DNA of 47,811 bases from Rhodopseudomonas sp. (GTDB taxonomy: Bacteria > Pseudomonadota > Alphaproteobacteria > Rhizobiales > Xanthobacteraceae): positions 1 to 47,811 of the forward strand of contig WGNB01000005.1 of the NCBI GenBank assembly GCA_016124795.1, written 5' to 3'. A model generated the notes under the pieces. The model did not search any database. It was not told the DNA's origin and worked only from the letters and a program-made list of their open reading frames with translations. The translations under genes and the position numbers were made by a program. Positions 1 to 11,255 of the stretch are shown one piece after another (within the stretch, counting starts at the first letter, position 1; each line of letters opens with the position of its first letter).

Positions 1-2
1 AC

Positions 3-227
3 GCGCAAGGTGACGCGGCAACGGGGCGGGTCATGCCGGGGGACGGCAAAATGACGCAACAGGAGGCCTATCAGATCCTTGGCCTGGAAACCGGCGCGAG
101 CGCCGACGCCATCGGGCGTGCTCATCGCACGCTGATGAAGAAATTTCATCCCGACCAGGGGGGATCGACGTATCTCGCGGCCCGGATTAACGAGGCCAAG
201 GAAGTTCTTCTTCGCCAACATCGCTGA
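3..227 (+). CDS. J-domain protein, C-terminal part (5' end outside window)
   Basis: This is the C-terminal J domain of a DnaJ-like co-chaperone. The reading frame is open to the left edge of the window, so the N-terminus lies outside. The J domain covers about the last 58 residues and keeps the HPD tripeptide (KFHPDQGG), which is what stimulates Hsp70 ATPase. A J domain at the extreme C-terminus, ending NEAKEVLL, fits the alphaproteobacterial membrane-anchored J proteins that resemble mitochondrial Tim14/Pam18 rather than full-length DnaJ. The membrane segment would be in the missing part. An internal ATG at 33 or 51 could be mistaken for the start, but the upstream codons read as coding. Its partner is presumably the general DnaK; that is inferred from the family. 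Confidence 0.8.
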   Translation, partial: AQGDAATGRVMPGDGKMTQQEAYQILGLETGASADAIGRAHRTLMKKFHPDQGGSTYLAARINEAKEVLLRQHR

Positions 228-344
228 TGTACTCCATACGCAACAGCACCAGCGGCTCTCACTCAGTTTAACTTACGTCCCGGTATCTTTTTTATTGCAG
301 CCCGCACGCCCCGTTTCGAGGTCGGCGGTCGTCCATCCGGCATG

Positions 345-2027
345 TCAGTTCTTCAACAGCATGCAGGGGATTTCATTAAGCTTAAGATATTTACAAGCCG
401 TTTCCGCCTGGCCCTTATCGAGCCCGCCGAAGCGGGCGCGGTACAGCGATTGTCGGCCTTTCTCGACCTTTTCGGTAAAGGGATCCGCGCTGACGAGCTG
501 GGTTTTGGCTTTCGCCTGCGCCGCGGTCAGCCGCTGCTTTGCGGCGGTCTCGTCCGGGAAAGCGCCGACCTGGATCATCCAGCCGCCGCGCGGCTTGGCC
601 GACGGTTCCGGCGCGGGCATCGGAACCGGGGCGACAGCGGCCACTTGCGGATTGCCGCGCGGTTTGACCGGCGGCGCTTCGCTGGCGGCGCGGGCGTCGG
701 CCATCGACAGCACGCCGAGAATGCCCGGACCGGCGCCGGGTGGCGGCGGCGGTTCGCTCTTCTTGGTCGCGATCGTGGTCACGACCGCCGGGCTAGCGGT
801 CGCCGGGGCCGGCGTCAGCTTGCGGCTGCCGGATGGCATGGGCGACAGCGCGGCGAGCCGGATATTGCCGGGGTGAACGATATAGGTCTGGACAGCGGTC
901 GGCTTGATCGGGGCGGTCGATCCGGGCGCCGGCGACGCGGTGGCGACACCCGTGGTTGATCGGACGTCGTCGCGTGGATCGTGCGCCGGCGCGGGCGGCG
1001 ATGCCGGTAATTTGGCCGGCAGGCGGACCTCGGCCATGGCGGTGCCTTCGGCGACCGGCGGCGCGGTCCGCCGGGTGCTGGCTTTATTGATCGTGCTCGC
1101 GATCAGGCTGCGCACTTGCGCGTCACGTGCGCGCGCCGTTACGCCGCCGAATACGACGGCCACGATATGGCGGTGATCGCGATTGACCGAGGTGACGATG
1201 TTGAAGCCGGAGGCGTGGATATAGCCGGTCTTGATGCCGTCGACGCCATCGACGCTGCCGAGCAGGCGGTTGTGTCCGCGTACCGTGCGGCCTTCATAGG
1301 TGAAAGACCGGGTCGAGAAATAATGGAAATAGCGCGGGAACCGGTCCTGCAACGCCCGGCCGAGCAGGGCCTGGTCGCGGGCCGTGGTCACCTGTTCGTC
1401 GTCGGGCAGGCCGGAGGCATTGCGGTAGGTGGTGTGGGTCATGCCAAGCGCGCGCGCCTTGGCATTCATCAGTTTGCTGAAGCTGACTTCGTCGCCGCCG
1501 AGCGCTTCGCCGATGCTGACCGCCACGTCATTGGCGGATTTGGTGACGATGGCCTCGATCGCGGTTTCGACCTTGATGGTGTCGCCGGGCTTGAGACCAA
1601 GCTTGGAAGGCGCCTGGGCGGCGGCATGGGCCGATACCGGCAGTTCGCTGTTGAGCTTGATCTTGCCGGCCTCGAGACGCTCGAACAGCAGGTAGAGCGT
1701 CATCATCTTTGTCAGCGACGCCGGATGGCGGGGACTGTCGGCATTTGTCGCCTGCATCACCGCGCCGGTATTGCTGTCGACAACAATCGAAGCGTAAGGT
1801 GGGCTGTATTTTGTGGCGGTCGCGGCGTGACTGCGATGGCGGCGGCTGCGGGCATCGGCTTCGCCGGGGGTGGCGGTGATCGCCGTGGCGGCCATCAGCA
1901 GCGAAAGGGCGGCCAGGGAAACCCGGGTTGCGATCAGCCGCCGGGGGGCGGTGAGCAGCCCGGTGGCGCTGCGATCGCGGCCGACTGAACGGATATCGCG
2001 TTGGACACTATCTTTCCGACGCAACAT
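345..2027 (-). CDS. D-alanyl-D-alanine carboxypeptidase (S11 family) with C-terminal SPOR domain
   Basis: Penicillin-binding D,D-carboxypeptidase that trims the terminal D-Ala of peptidoglycan stem peptides in the periplasm. All three serine-acyl-enzyme motifs are visible: SLTK (S104-K107), SAN (164-166) and KTG (266-268). Residues 30-60 form a membrane/signal segment after a basic, unusually long N-terminus. Residues about 300-470 are Pro/Ala-rich linker, and about 480-560 is a SPOR domain (GGWMIQVGAF to the end), which binds denuded glycan at the septum. The enzyme is therefore likely directed to the division site. The ATG at 2027 is preceded by GGGGAGGA on the coding strand, a strong ribosome binding site. 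It is divergent from the phasin gene. At 560 aa it is longer than E. coli DacA because of linker and SPOR domain. Confidence 0.92.
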   Translation of the reverse strand: MLRRKDSVQRDIRSVGRDRSATGLLTAPRRLIATRVSLAALSLLMAATAITATPGEADARSRRHRSHAATATKYSPPYASIVVDSNTGAVMQATNADSPRHPASLTKMMTLYLLFERLEAGKIKLNSELPVSAHAAAQAPSKLGLKPGDTIKVETAIEAIVTKSANDVAVSIGEALGGDEVSFSKLMNAKARALGMTHTTYRNASGLPDDEQVTTARDQALLGRALQDRFPRYFHYFSTRSFTYEGRTVRGHNRLLGSVDGVDGIKTGYIHASGFNIVTSVNRDHRHIVAVVFGGVTARARDAQVRSLIASTINKASTRRTAPPVAEGTAMAEVRLPAKLPASPPAPAHDPRDDVRSTTGVATASPAPGSTAPIKPTAVQTYIVHPGNIRLAALSPMPSGSRKLTPAPATASPAVVTTIATKKSEPPPPPGAGPGILGVLSMADARAASEAPPVKPRGNPQVAAVAPVPMPAPEPSAKPRGGWMIQVGAFPDETAAKQRLTAAQAKAKTQLVSADPFTEKVEKGRQSLYRARFGGLDKGQAETACKYLKLNEIPCMLLKN

Positions 2028-2194
2028 CGGTCCTCCCCAACCCCCACTGACGTCGACGGACTTAGGCCGCCATCATGGCCATTTTATAGCGTGACTTTGA
2101 TACTGGATTGATTCACGCTAGGAGAACGCGGTTTACAAATTCTTAACATATGACACTGATTCTGCAGTAAATTTTGCAACGCACCATGGTTAAT

Positions 2195-2222
2195 TTGACT
2201 TTTTTGTGCAGTGCGGTATAAG
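2195..2222 (+). promoter_or_regulatory. Sigma-70-type promoter of the phasin gene
   Basis: TTGACT at 2195-2200 and TATAAG at 2217-2222 are separated by 16 bases. The spacer and the sequence just upstream carry repeated TGC triplets (TGCAGTGC at 2207-2214, CTGCAG at 2162-2167). PhaR-type regulators of phasin genes are reported to bind TGC-rich sites, so PhaR repression is plausible but inferred. The leader would be about 75 bases. Confidence 0.65.
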
Positions 2223-2302
2223 GTCGTTCTATTCCCGGGTATTGCCGGGTCCAGCGACTAGCACATTGGCTCCGCGTTGTGCGGGCCGGGAAAGGATCCA
2301 CA

Positions 2303-2632
2303 ATGGTCAAGAATTTTGAGGACCTTCAGCAGGTCAGCAAAGAAAGCGTCGATCTCGCCATGAAGTCGATGAGCACCGTGTCCAAGAGCGCCCAGGCGAT
2401 CGCCACTGAACTCGCCGATTATTCGAAGAAGTCGTTCGAGGAAGGCACCGCCACGCTCGAAAAGCTGTTCGGCGTCAAGTCGGTCGAGAAGGCCATCGAA
2501 TTGCAGACTGAATACGCCAAGACCGCTTACGAAGGCTTCGTCGCCGAAGCGACCAAGATCGGCGAAATGTATTCGGCGCTGGCCAAGGAAAGCTACAAGC
2601 CGTTCGAAACCATGATGGCGAAGGCCAAGTAA
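2303..2632 (+). CDS. Phasin family protein
   Basis: Small (109 aa), highly helical amphipathic protein of the phasin_2 type, which coats polyhydroxyalkanoate granules or, in some rhizobia, acts as a general stress/surface helper. It is rich in Lys, Glu and Ala. The central EKAIELQTEYAKTAYEGFVAEATKIGEMY block is typical of phasins. There is no signal peptide or membrane segment, consistent with a cytoplasmic granule protein. The ATG at 2303 is chosen over the GTG at 2279 because GGAAAGGA precedes it. It is a single-gene transcript, with its own promoter at 2195-2222 and a strong terminator at 2716-2748. No PHA synthase gene is in the window. Confidence 0.9.
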   Translation: MVKNFEDLQQVSKESVDLAMKSMSTVSKSAQAIATELADYSKKSFEEGTATLEKLFGVKSVEKAIELQTEYAKTAYEGFVAEATKIGEMYSALAKESYKPFETMMAKAK

Positions 2633-2715
2633 GCATTCCGCGACGGCGGGTAACGATCAAAGAAGGCGGGTACGGCGGCTGATTGAGAGGTCGGCGTGCT
2701 CGCGCAAATGAAGTT

Positions 2716-2748
2716 AAGCCCGGCGGTTGAGCCGGGCTTTTTTATTTT
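2716..2748 (+). terminator. Rho-independent terminator after the phasin gene
   Basis: A perfect 9-bp stem AAGCCCGGC/GCCGGGCTT (2716-2724 and 2731-2739) with loop GGTTGA is followed by TTTTATTTT. It lies 84 bases after the phasin stop. Confidence 0.9.
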
Positions 2749-2819
2749 GGCCGATGCGAAGCTTGCGATGGCGGCGCGGCAGGCGCGCGGAGCGGCGAGC
2801 GCCCCGCGCGAGGACGCCG

Positions 2820-4469
2820 TCAGTTGGCGACCCGCAGCTTGGTCAGGTTGGTGCCGATCTCTGTGAAGACGGCGCCGAGACCATTGGCCGATGTCACCAT
2901 ATAGAACTTGCTGGTGTCGACCAGCTTTTCCGGACTGCCGGCACAGTTCTGCAGCAGCGTTGAAGTCGGATCGCCACCGGTATTGACCTGGATGGTGTAG
3001 ATCGTGACGCCCGAGTTCTTGATGTTGGCGCAGGTGCCGATGCCGCTCTTGGTCGAGTCGTACATGCGCTTGTCGATGCTGCTCTGACTGCTGTACCAGC
3101 GGTCCTGGGTGTTCAGACCGTCCGACATCAGGATGATGACATCGGTGTAGCTGTAGTCGGGGTCCTTGGCCGGCGCGGTCAAAGGCCCGCCGCCGACCAG
3201 TGATTGCCAACCCCATACGAGGCCGACCGGCTGGTTGGTGTTGCCGCTCGGCGTCAGGCTGTCGACCATCGAACTCATGGCCGCCCAGTTGTAGTTCAGT
3301 CCCATCATCGCCGTCGTGCACATCGAATATTGTTCGGCCGGATAATAGCTGGCGGTGGTGCCGGAGACCGGCGCGGACACCAGCCGGTCATAGTCCGCCG
3401 AGGACGGCGCGGTTGCGCCCGTCGACAGCGGATCGCCGCGGTCGGTGATGCAGCCGTTCCAGGTGCTCTTGTCGTTCACCACCCAGGCATGTTCGTAATA
3501 GCCGCTGTTGGTCGCGCAATGCTTGGCGCTGCCGGTGTTCGTGCAGGTGCAGTTGCTATGGCCGGAGCAGGAGGCCGAGCTGCCATTGGCGCTGTACTGG
3601 GTGCTGTTGTAGCAGCCGTTATAATATGAACCGGTAGAGCTATTGACGCTCGGGCAGATGTAGCCGCTATAGGTGCCGCTCGACGGAATTCTGCTGGTCG
3701 TCGATGTGCTTGTCGGCGTTGGCGAACAGGTAAAGCCGTTGGTCCAGCTCGAATAGGGGCAGTTGGAGCCGGGGCCGACGCTCATGGACGGCATCGAATT
3801 GGCTGGCGGCGCTGCCCAGTCGGTCCAGTCGATCCAGCTGGCGTTGTAATTGCTGCTGGCGTCCACGCGCACGTCGCGGCTGAACGGAACGATCGACACG
3901 TAGACGTCGCCATTGGTCGAGGCCGCGCTGCTCAATTGGGTGAGCAGATTCTTGGTCGACGACTTCAGCGCGGTCATCTTGCCGTCGTCGGCCATTGACC
4001 CGGTGGTGTCGAGCACCAGCGCCACCCGCAGACGTGTGGAACCCCAGGCCGCGGTCGCGGTGCCGCCGACGGTGATGGCGTTGTAGCCAATCAGGCCGAG
4101 AAAATTGGTCGCCACCGAACCGGTGGCGCTGACGACGAGATGCGATCCGCCGGTCGTGGAGTAGACTGCGTTAACGGCGATACCGGTGACGTCCGGATTG
4201 TTGAACAGCGAGTTGAAGTAGGCCAGCGCTCGCGTCTGCAAATCGGTGTTGGTGATCGTCGCGGCGTCTTTCGACAGCATCAACGCGGTCGAGTCGAGGG
4301 CGGACTGGATCGCGACCTTGACGGAATTGGCGCGGCTGTAATCGACGGCGAAGCCGATCGTGCCGACGACCGGCAGGCTGGCGAGAGCGAAGGTAATCGC
4401 GACGTTGCCGGCGCGGGCGGCGCGGAAGGCGCGCAAGCTGCGGGTGAGTTTTGACCAGACGGTATTCAT
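2820..4469 (-). CDS. TadG-like protein with VWA domain, paralogue 1 (cysteine-rich insert)
   Basis: Predicted membrane-anchored protein that exposes a von Willebrand factor A domain outside the cytoplasm. Residues 19-60 match the TadE/TadG N-terminus: a basic stretch, GNVAITFALA, one hydrophobic helix, then DYSRAN. The VWA domain starts at LRVALVLDTTGSM; D154, T156 and S158 fit the metal-ion-dependent adhesion site, and ILMSDGLNTQDRW near 450 is its second conserved strand. Residues about 225-345 are an insert rich in Ser, Thr, Gly and Tyr with nine Cys, much longer than in the two downstream paralogues. The block ends in STWNGCITDR, which all three share. The protein is 549 aa and ends TNLTKLRVAN. 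No other tad pilus genes are nearby, so a role in pilus assembly is uncertain; adhesion or surface binding is an inference from the VWA fold. Confidence 0.85.
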   Translation of the reverse strand: MNTVWSKLTRSLRAFRAARAGNVAITFALASLPVVGTIGFAVDYSRANSVKVAIQSALDSTALMLSKDAATITNTDLQTRALAYFNSLFNNPDVTGIAVNAVYSTTGGSHLVVSATGSVATNFLGLIGYNAITVGGTATAAWGSTRLRVALVLDTTGSMADDGKMTALKSSTKNLLTQLSSAASTNGDVYVSIVPFSRDVRVDASSNYNASWIDWTDWAAPPANSMPSMSVGPGSNCPYSSWTNGFTCSPTPTSTSTTSRIPSSGTYSGYICPSVNSSTGSYYNGCYNSTQYSANGSSASCSGHSNCTCTNTGSAKHCATNSGYYEHAWVVNDKSTWNGCITDRGDPLSTGATAPSSADYDRLVSAPVSGTTASYYPAEQYSMCTTAMMGLNYNWAAMSSMVDSLTPSGNTNQPVGLVWGWQSLVGGGPLTAPAKDPDYSYTDVIILMSDGLNTQDRWYSSQSSIDKRMYDSTKSGIGTCANIKNSGVTIYTIQVNTGGDPTSTLLQNCAGSPEKLVDTSKFYMVTSANGLGAVFTEIGTNLTKLRVAN

Positions 4470-4715
4470 GACGGTTCACCGAAAACGGTTGAATTCGCCT
4501 GCCGTCATAAACGTACTGATTAAAGCCCTCGTATACGGACACCACGCAAAAATCGCCGGCGCGGTAATAGTTGCGCCAGCGCTTTTGCCGTTCATCGTAA
4601 CCGACCAAGGGCTTGGTTGGTTAATGCGATCTGGCCAAGGTATCGCGAATGTCGAATAGTTCTTACGCGACGTCGTTAATGGCCTGTTGCCGGACCGTGT
4701 CTCGCATCTGGCTTG

Positions 4716-6101
4716 CTATTTGGCGACCCTCAGTTTGGTAAGGTTGGTGCCGATGGTGTCGAAAGCCGAGGAGATGTCGTTGGCCTGCGTCAGGAGGAAG
4801 AACTTGTCGGACGCGCTGGCGCAGTTCTTGAGCAGGGTCGACGTCGGGTCCCGACCGGTATTGACCTGCAACGTATAGATCGTGACCCCGGCGGCCTTGA
4901 TATTGGCGCAGGTGCCAGATCCGTTGCCGGTCTGATACATCCGGTTGTCGACCGGGGTCTGCTGGCTGTACCAGCGGTCCTGGGTATTCATGCCGTCGGA
5001 CAGCAGGATGATGATCTGCTGGTACTGGTAATTGGAATCCATCGCCGGGGCGGTAAGCGGTCCGCCGCCGACCAGCGACTGCCAACCCCAGACCAGCCCG
5101 ATCGGCTGGTTGGTGTTGCCGACCGGCTGCATCGAGTCGACCAGGCTATTCATTGCGCTCCAGTTGTAGCTCAGGCCCATCATCGCGACCGGGCAGCTGC
5201 TGTATTGTTCGGCCGGGAACAGCGTCGAGGCCTTGCCGTTGGGCAAATTGATGTCGTCGGGGTTGGGCGCCGTCGCCAGCTGGTCATAATCCTGATCGCG
5301 GTCGGTGACGCAGCCGTTCCAGGTATTGTGGTTTTTCGGCGTGCAGGTCGTGTTGCCCCAACCGTTGCCGCCCCAACCCCAGCCGCCATAGCCGCTTGAG
5401 GTGCAGGTCTGGTTGTTGGCATCCCATTCGGTCCAGTCGACCCAGTTGAGATTGGATGTCGCGGGATCGTAGGCGCCGACATTGACATCCTTGTTGAACG
5501 GGATGATCGACACATAAACGTCGCCGTTATTGGTCGCCGCGTTCTTCAGCGTGGTGAGCAGGTTCTTGGTCGCGGATTTCAGCGCCGTCATCTTGCCATC
5601 GCTGGCCATCGAGCCGGTGACGTCGAGCACGAGGGCGACGCGCAGGCGCGACGAGCCCCATTTCGTGGTCGACGATCCATCGACCGTGACGCTGTTGACG
5701 CCGACGATGTCGAGGAAGGTCGTCGGCACATCGATGCTGCCATTTACAATGACGGCGGACCCGCCATCCGTCGTATATCTGGCATTGATGGTGGGGTTGC
5801 TGACGTTCTGGCCAGTGAATAGGGCCTGAAAATATTTGGTCGCAGCGCTTTGCAACTGCGTACTGGTCATGGACGGGGCGTCTTTGGCCAGCATGAGCGC
5901 GGTCGAGTCAAGCGCAGACTGCAACGAGACCTTGACCGCGTTGGCGCGGCTGTAGTCGACGGCGGAGCCGATAAGTCCGATGACCGGCAGGGTCGCAAAG
6001 GCAAAGGTGATAGCGACGTTACCGCGCTCCGCGAGACGAAAGCGCGTCAGCGCGCACCGCAAGCGCGACAAAAGGTACGGTCGTTTTGGGTCGTTTGTCA
6101 T
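4716..6101 (-). CDS. TadG-like protein with VWA domain, paralogue 2 (Gly/Trp-rich insert)
   Basis: Second of three tandem paralogues, about 461 aa. The N-terminal anchor reads ERGNVAITFAFATLPVIGLIGSAVDYSRAN. The VWA motif is LVLDVTGSM (Asp near residue 160), and IILLSDGMNTQDRW follows. Its variable insert is short and contains a Gly/Trp run (GYGGWGWGGNGWGN) flanked by two Cys, followed by the shared NTWNGCVTDRDQ. The C-terminus TNLTKLRVAK is nearly identical to paralogue 1. From the MIDAS to the end it is much closer to paralogue 1 than to paralogue 3 (QPIGLVWGWQSLVGGGPLTAP against QPVGLVWGWQSLVGGGPLTAP), which suggests these two arose by the later duplication. An in-frame GTG at 6113 is the alternative start; GAGGAA lies only 3 bases before it, so the choice is open. 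Function is inferred as for paralogue 1. Confidence 0.85.
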   Translation of the reverse strand: MTNDPKRPYLLSRLRCALTRFRLAERGNVAITFAFATLPVIGLIGSAVDYSRANAVKVSLQSALDSTALMLAKDAPSMTSTQLQSAATKYFQALFTGQNVSNPTINARYTTDGGSAVIVNGSIDVPTTFLDIVGVNSVTVDGSSTTKWGSSRLRVALVLDVTGSMASDGKMTALKSATKNLLTTLKNAATNNGDVYVSIIPFNKDVNVGAYDPATSNLNWVDWTEWDANNQTCTSSGYGGWGWGGNGWGNTTCTPKNHNTWNGCVTDRDQDYDQLATAPNPDDINLPNGKASTLFPAEQYSSCPVAMMGLSYNWSAMNSLVDSMQPVGNTNQPIGLVWGWQSLVGGGPLTAPAMDSNYQYQQIIILLSDGMNTQDRWYSQQTPVDNRMYQTGNGSGTCANIKAAGVTIYTLQVNTGRDPTSTLLKNCASASDKFFLLTQANDISSAFDTIGTNLTKLRVAK

Positions 6102-6387
6102 CGATTGGACCACCGCTTCCTCGTTCCAGTGGTCGGAACGCTAGGGAGGCGGTGTAAACGCGGCGTAAAATTGGGTTCGAATTGGCACGCTTGGGCTAGT
6201 CCCGGTAATGGTTGCAGCCCGTGATGCTTAATGCGCGGTAAAGCGATCCGCTCGCATTCTCGCGATGGCGGTTCGATGGAGCTTTGGTGCAAGGGGAACG
6301 GGCGGCAGCGCAGCGGTCAGGCTGCGGCCTCATTCATCGGGCCGAGGTGCCGGCGATAATGCCAGCCGTCCCGGTCTTTGGCGCGCG

Positions 6388-7662
6388 TTACATCGCCAAT
6401 CGCAGATTGGAGAGCGCTGTGCCGATCTGGTCGAATGTCGTAACGATCTGGTTCGAGGACGTCAGCAGGAAAAACTTGCTGCTGTCGCTGGCGCAGTTCT
6501 GGAGCAGGGTCGAGGTCGGGTCGTTGCCGGTATTGACCTGCACCGTATAAAGCGTGATGTCGGCCGCTTTGATATTGTCGCAGGTCTTTTGTTGGCGCGT
6601 ATCGATGGACGACTGGCTGGTGTACCAGCGGTCCTCGGTGTTGAGGCCGTCGGTCAGCAGGATGATGACCTGCTTGTATTGATAGTTGGGGTCCATCGCT
6701 GGAATCGTGAAGGGTGAGGCGGTCAGCGACTGCCAGCCCATCTGGAGCCCGATGGCCTGATTGGTGTTGCCGGCCGGCTGCATCGCGTCGATCTTGTTCG
6801 ACAACGCGTCCCAATCGTTCGACAGTCCCATCAGGGACACCGGGCACGAACTGTATTGCTCCGTCGGATAAAGTGTGCTGCCGGTGGTCGGAGTGGTGTT
6901 GGTGGTGTCGAAATTCTGGTCGCGGTCGGTCAGACAGCCGTTCCAGGTCGAATGGCTTGCCGGCGTCCAGGTCTTGTAATGCGAGACGCAACTGCTTTGC
7001 GTCTTATATGTCGTGTTGCTGCAACGGCCGTTCTCGGCTTCCCATAGGTCCCAGCGCAGCCAGGGTTGGTCGACACTGTCGTTGCCGATGTTGACGTCCT
7101 TGCTGAACGGCACGATCGAGACATAGACATCGGGGTCGAGGACGGCAGCGTCCTTGAGTTGGGTGAGCAGGTTCTTCGCCGCTGTCTTGAGCGCGGTCAT
7201 CTTGCCGGAACTCGACATCGACCCCGTATTGTCAAGCACCAGTGCGACCCGCAGTCGGGTATTGCCCCAGGTCGAAACCGCGGTGCTGGAGATCGGCACG
7301 CTGCTATAACCGAGCAGACCGAGAAAATTGGTCTTGATCGTGGCGTTGCCGGTTAGCGTGAGTTTCGATCCGCCCGTCGAAGAATAGCCCGCGGTCACCG
7401 TGACGTTGCTGACGTCGGGGCGGGCGAAGAGCGCGTTGATCGTCGCGGTGGCCTGGGTTTCCAGGTCGGCCGTCGACTGGGTGGCGGCCGTCTTCGACAA
7501 CATCAAGGCGGTCGAGTCGAGCGCGGCCTGGAAGGCACTGCGTGCCGCGTTGGCCCTGGCATAATCGACTGCGACGCCGACAGTGCCAACGAGGGGGATC
7601 GCGGTGAGCGCCAAAATCGGGGCTATCCCGCCGCGGCAATCTTTCCAGAAACGACTCAGCAT
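6388..7662 (-). CDS. TadG-like protein with VWA domain, paralogue 3
   Basis: Third and most diverged paralogue, 424 aa. The N-terminal anchor is shorter (CRGGIAPILALTAIPLVGTVGVAVDYARAN). The VWA site LVLDNTGSM has its Asp at residue 144, and ILLTDGLNTEDRW follows. The insert (about 205-250) carries two Cys and ends HSTWNGCLTDRDQNFD, the block common to all three. It ends ALSNLRLAM, a changed form of the LRVA tail of the others. The spacing from the anchor DY(S/A)RAN to the metal-site Asp is identical in all three proteins, so the length differences lie in the extreme N-terminus and in the insert. It is separated from paralogue 2 by 286 bases, so it may have its own promoter; none was confidently recognised. 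Confidence 0.85.
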   Translation of the reverse strand: MLSRFWKDCRGGIAPILALTAIPLVGTVGVAVDYARANAARSAFQAALDSTALMLSKTAATQSTADLETQATATINALFARPDVSNVTVTAGYSSTGGSKLTLTGNATIKTNFLGLLGYSSVPISSTAVSTWGNTRLRVALVLDNTGSMSSSGKMTALKTAAKNLLTQLKDAAVLDPDVYVSIVPFSKDVNIGNDSVDQPWLRWDLWEAENGRCSNTTYKTQSSCVSHYKTWTPASHSTWNGCLTDRDQNFDTTNTTPTTGSTLYPTEQYSSCPVSLMGLSNDWDALSNKIDAMQPAGNTNQAIGLQMGWQSLTASPFTIPAMDPNYQYKQVIILLTDGLNTEDRWYTSQSSIDTRQQKTCDNIKAADITLYTVQVNTGNDPTSTLLQNCASDSSKFFLLTSSNQIVTTFDQIGTALSNLRLAM

Positions 7663-8358
7663 ACGAGGTTGACCCAGCCATGCGTAATTGCCCCATCAGG
7701 GGAACTTCCAATATGACTGCGACGCCTTGACGCTTCATGCGTGAGACGGGTCCAAATCTACGGAAAATTCGGGGTGAAATGTCGCCGCCCTGGTTGTGAA
7801 CGCTTAACCAGTGGCTATCTGAGCCAATGTCATCGGCGGCGGTCGGCCAGGTATGGCGCGGTTGCGGCGCGGATGAGCTTGGGGTGATGATGCACAGGAT
7901 AATGTGGCGGCAGGACGCGGGGTGTCAGGCGGTTCCGGCGATGGACCCGAACGGTATCGCAATGGCGGCCGGACGCCGAATGTGCCAGCCATTTTGGCAA
8001 AAGTGGTGGGAAAACTCGGCGAATGGTGGAATTGGCGGCCGGGGCAAAGGGCTTGGAATAGCCGCACGGGGGCCTTTATGATGAAGTCGTGGTTCGCGGC
8101 GGTGCGGTTGCGCCGTCCCGGCCAGGAGTCGGGAATGACGGCTCTCCGGACGTGCGAGAGTACCGGGAATGCAGGACACCGGGAATACATTGACGACAGG
8201 GCGCGAGATTGCAGGCGGGCATAGATAAAAGTGGAATTCGATACGCTGGTCCGATCATGAAGCACAAAGGGACATCTTTCATCGCGGCCGACGCGCCGGA
8301 CTTCGACCGGCGCTTTGGTGCGTCGCTGTCGCCGCGCGAGACTATCGGCGGCCCGCGG
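7663..8358. other. Intergenic region between VWA paralogue 3 and clpS
   Basis: No convincing gene is seen in most of this stretch. ACCGGGAAT occurs twice (8163-8171 and 8179-8187), followed by TTGACG at 8190-8195, and may mark the clpS control region. Codons from 8257 to 8358 are in frame with clpS and have GC-rich third positions, so clpS may start upstream, at the ATG at 8257. Confidence 0.4.
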
Positions 8359-8715
8359 ATGGCCGACGACGACCGCAAGCGCAAGGGCGGCGACAAAGGC
8401 AACGACCGTGGCGGCAACGATCCGAACGTCGCCGTCATTACCAAGACCAAGCCGCAGACCAAGCGGCCGAGCATGTACCGCGTGCTCATTCTTAATGACG
8501 ACTATACGCCGATGGAGTTCGTCACCCACGTGCTCGAGCGCTTCTTCGGCAAGGATCACGAAGCGGCCACCCGCATCATGCTGCACGTTCACCATCACGG
8601 CATGGGCGAATGCGGCATCTACACCTACGAGGTGGCCGAGACTAAAGTCACTCAGGTTATGGACTTTGCCAGAAAACATCAGCATCCTTTGCAATGCGTG
8701 ATGGAAAAAAAGTGA
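8359..8715 (+). CDS. clpS: ATP-dependent Clp protease adaptor ClpS
   Basis: ClpS binds N-end-rule (N-degron) substrates and hands them to the N-domain of ClpA for degradation by ClpAP in the cytoplasm. The core runs from [24 protein letters not shown] to [22 protein letters not shown]. It includes the [10 protein letters not shown] segment of the substrate-binding pocket and the MLHVHHHG strand. The 118-aa form starts at ATG 8359 with a charged, Gly/Lys-rich, disordered N-terminal extension. A longer 152-aa form starting at 8257 is possible; neither start has a clear Shine-Dalgarno site. The gene lies 49 bases before clpA in the same direction, the classic clpS-clpA arrangement. Confidence 0.93.
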   Translation: MADDDRKRKGGDKGNDRGGNDPNVAVITKTKPQTKRPSMYRVLILNDDYTPMEFVTHVLERFFGKDHEAATRIMLHVHHHGMGECGIYTYEVAETKVTQVMDFARKHQHPLQCVMEKK

Positions 8716-8764
8716 GTCAAGTGAGGGTCGGGGGACGCTCGATACAATTGGGAATGGAAATCTG

Positions 8765-11212
<2,448 letters not shown>

Positions 11213-11255
11213 CGGCGATCGCCTTGGACGCCAAGCGTTCGGGATAGCAGACTAT

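Noticed and set aside
2820-7662. Repeated DNA blocks as possible CRISPR or IS copies
   Set aside because: The similarity follows homologous coding segments of three paralogous genes; no short regular repeats with spacers and no transposase.
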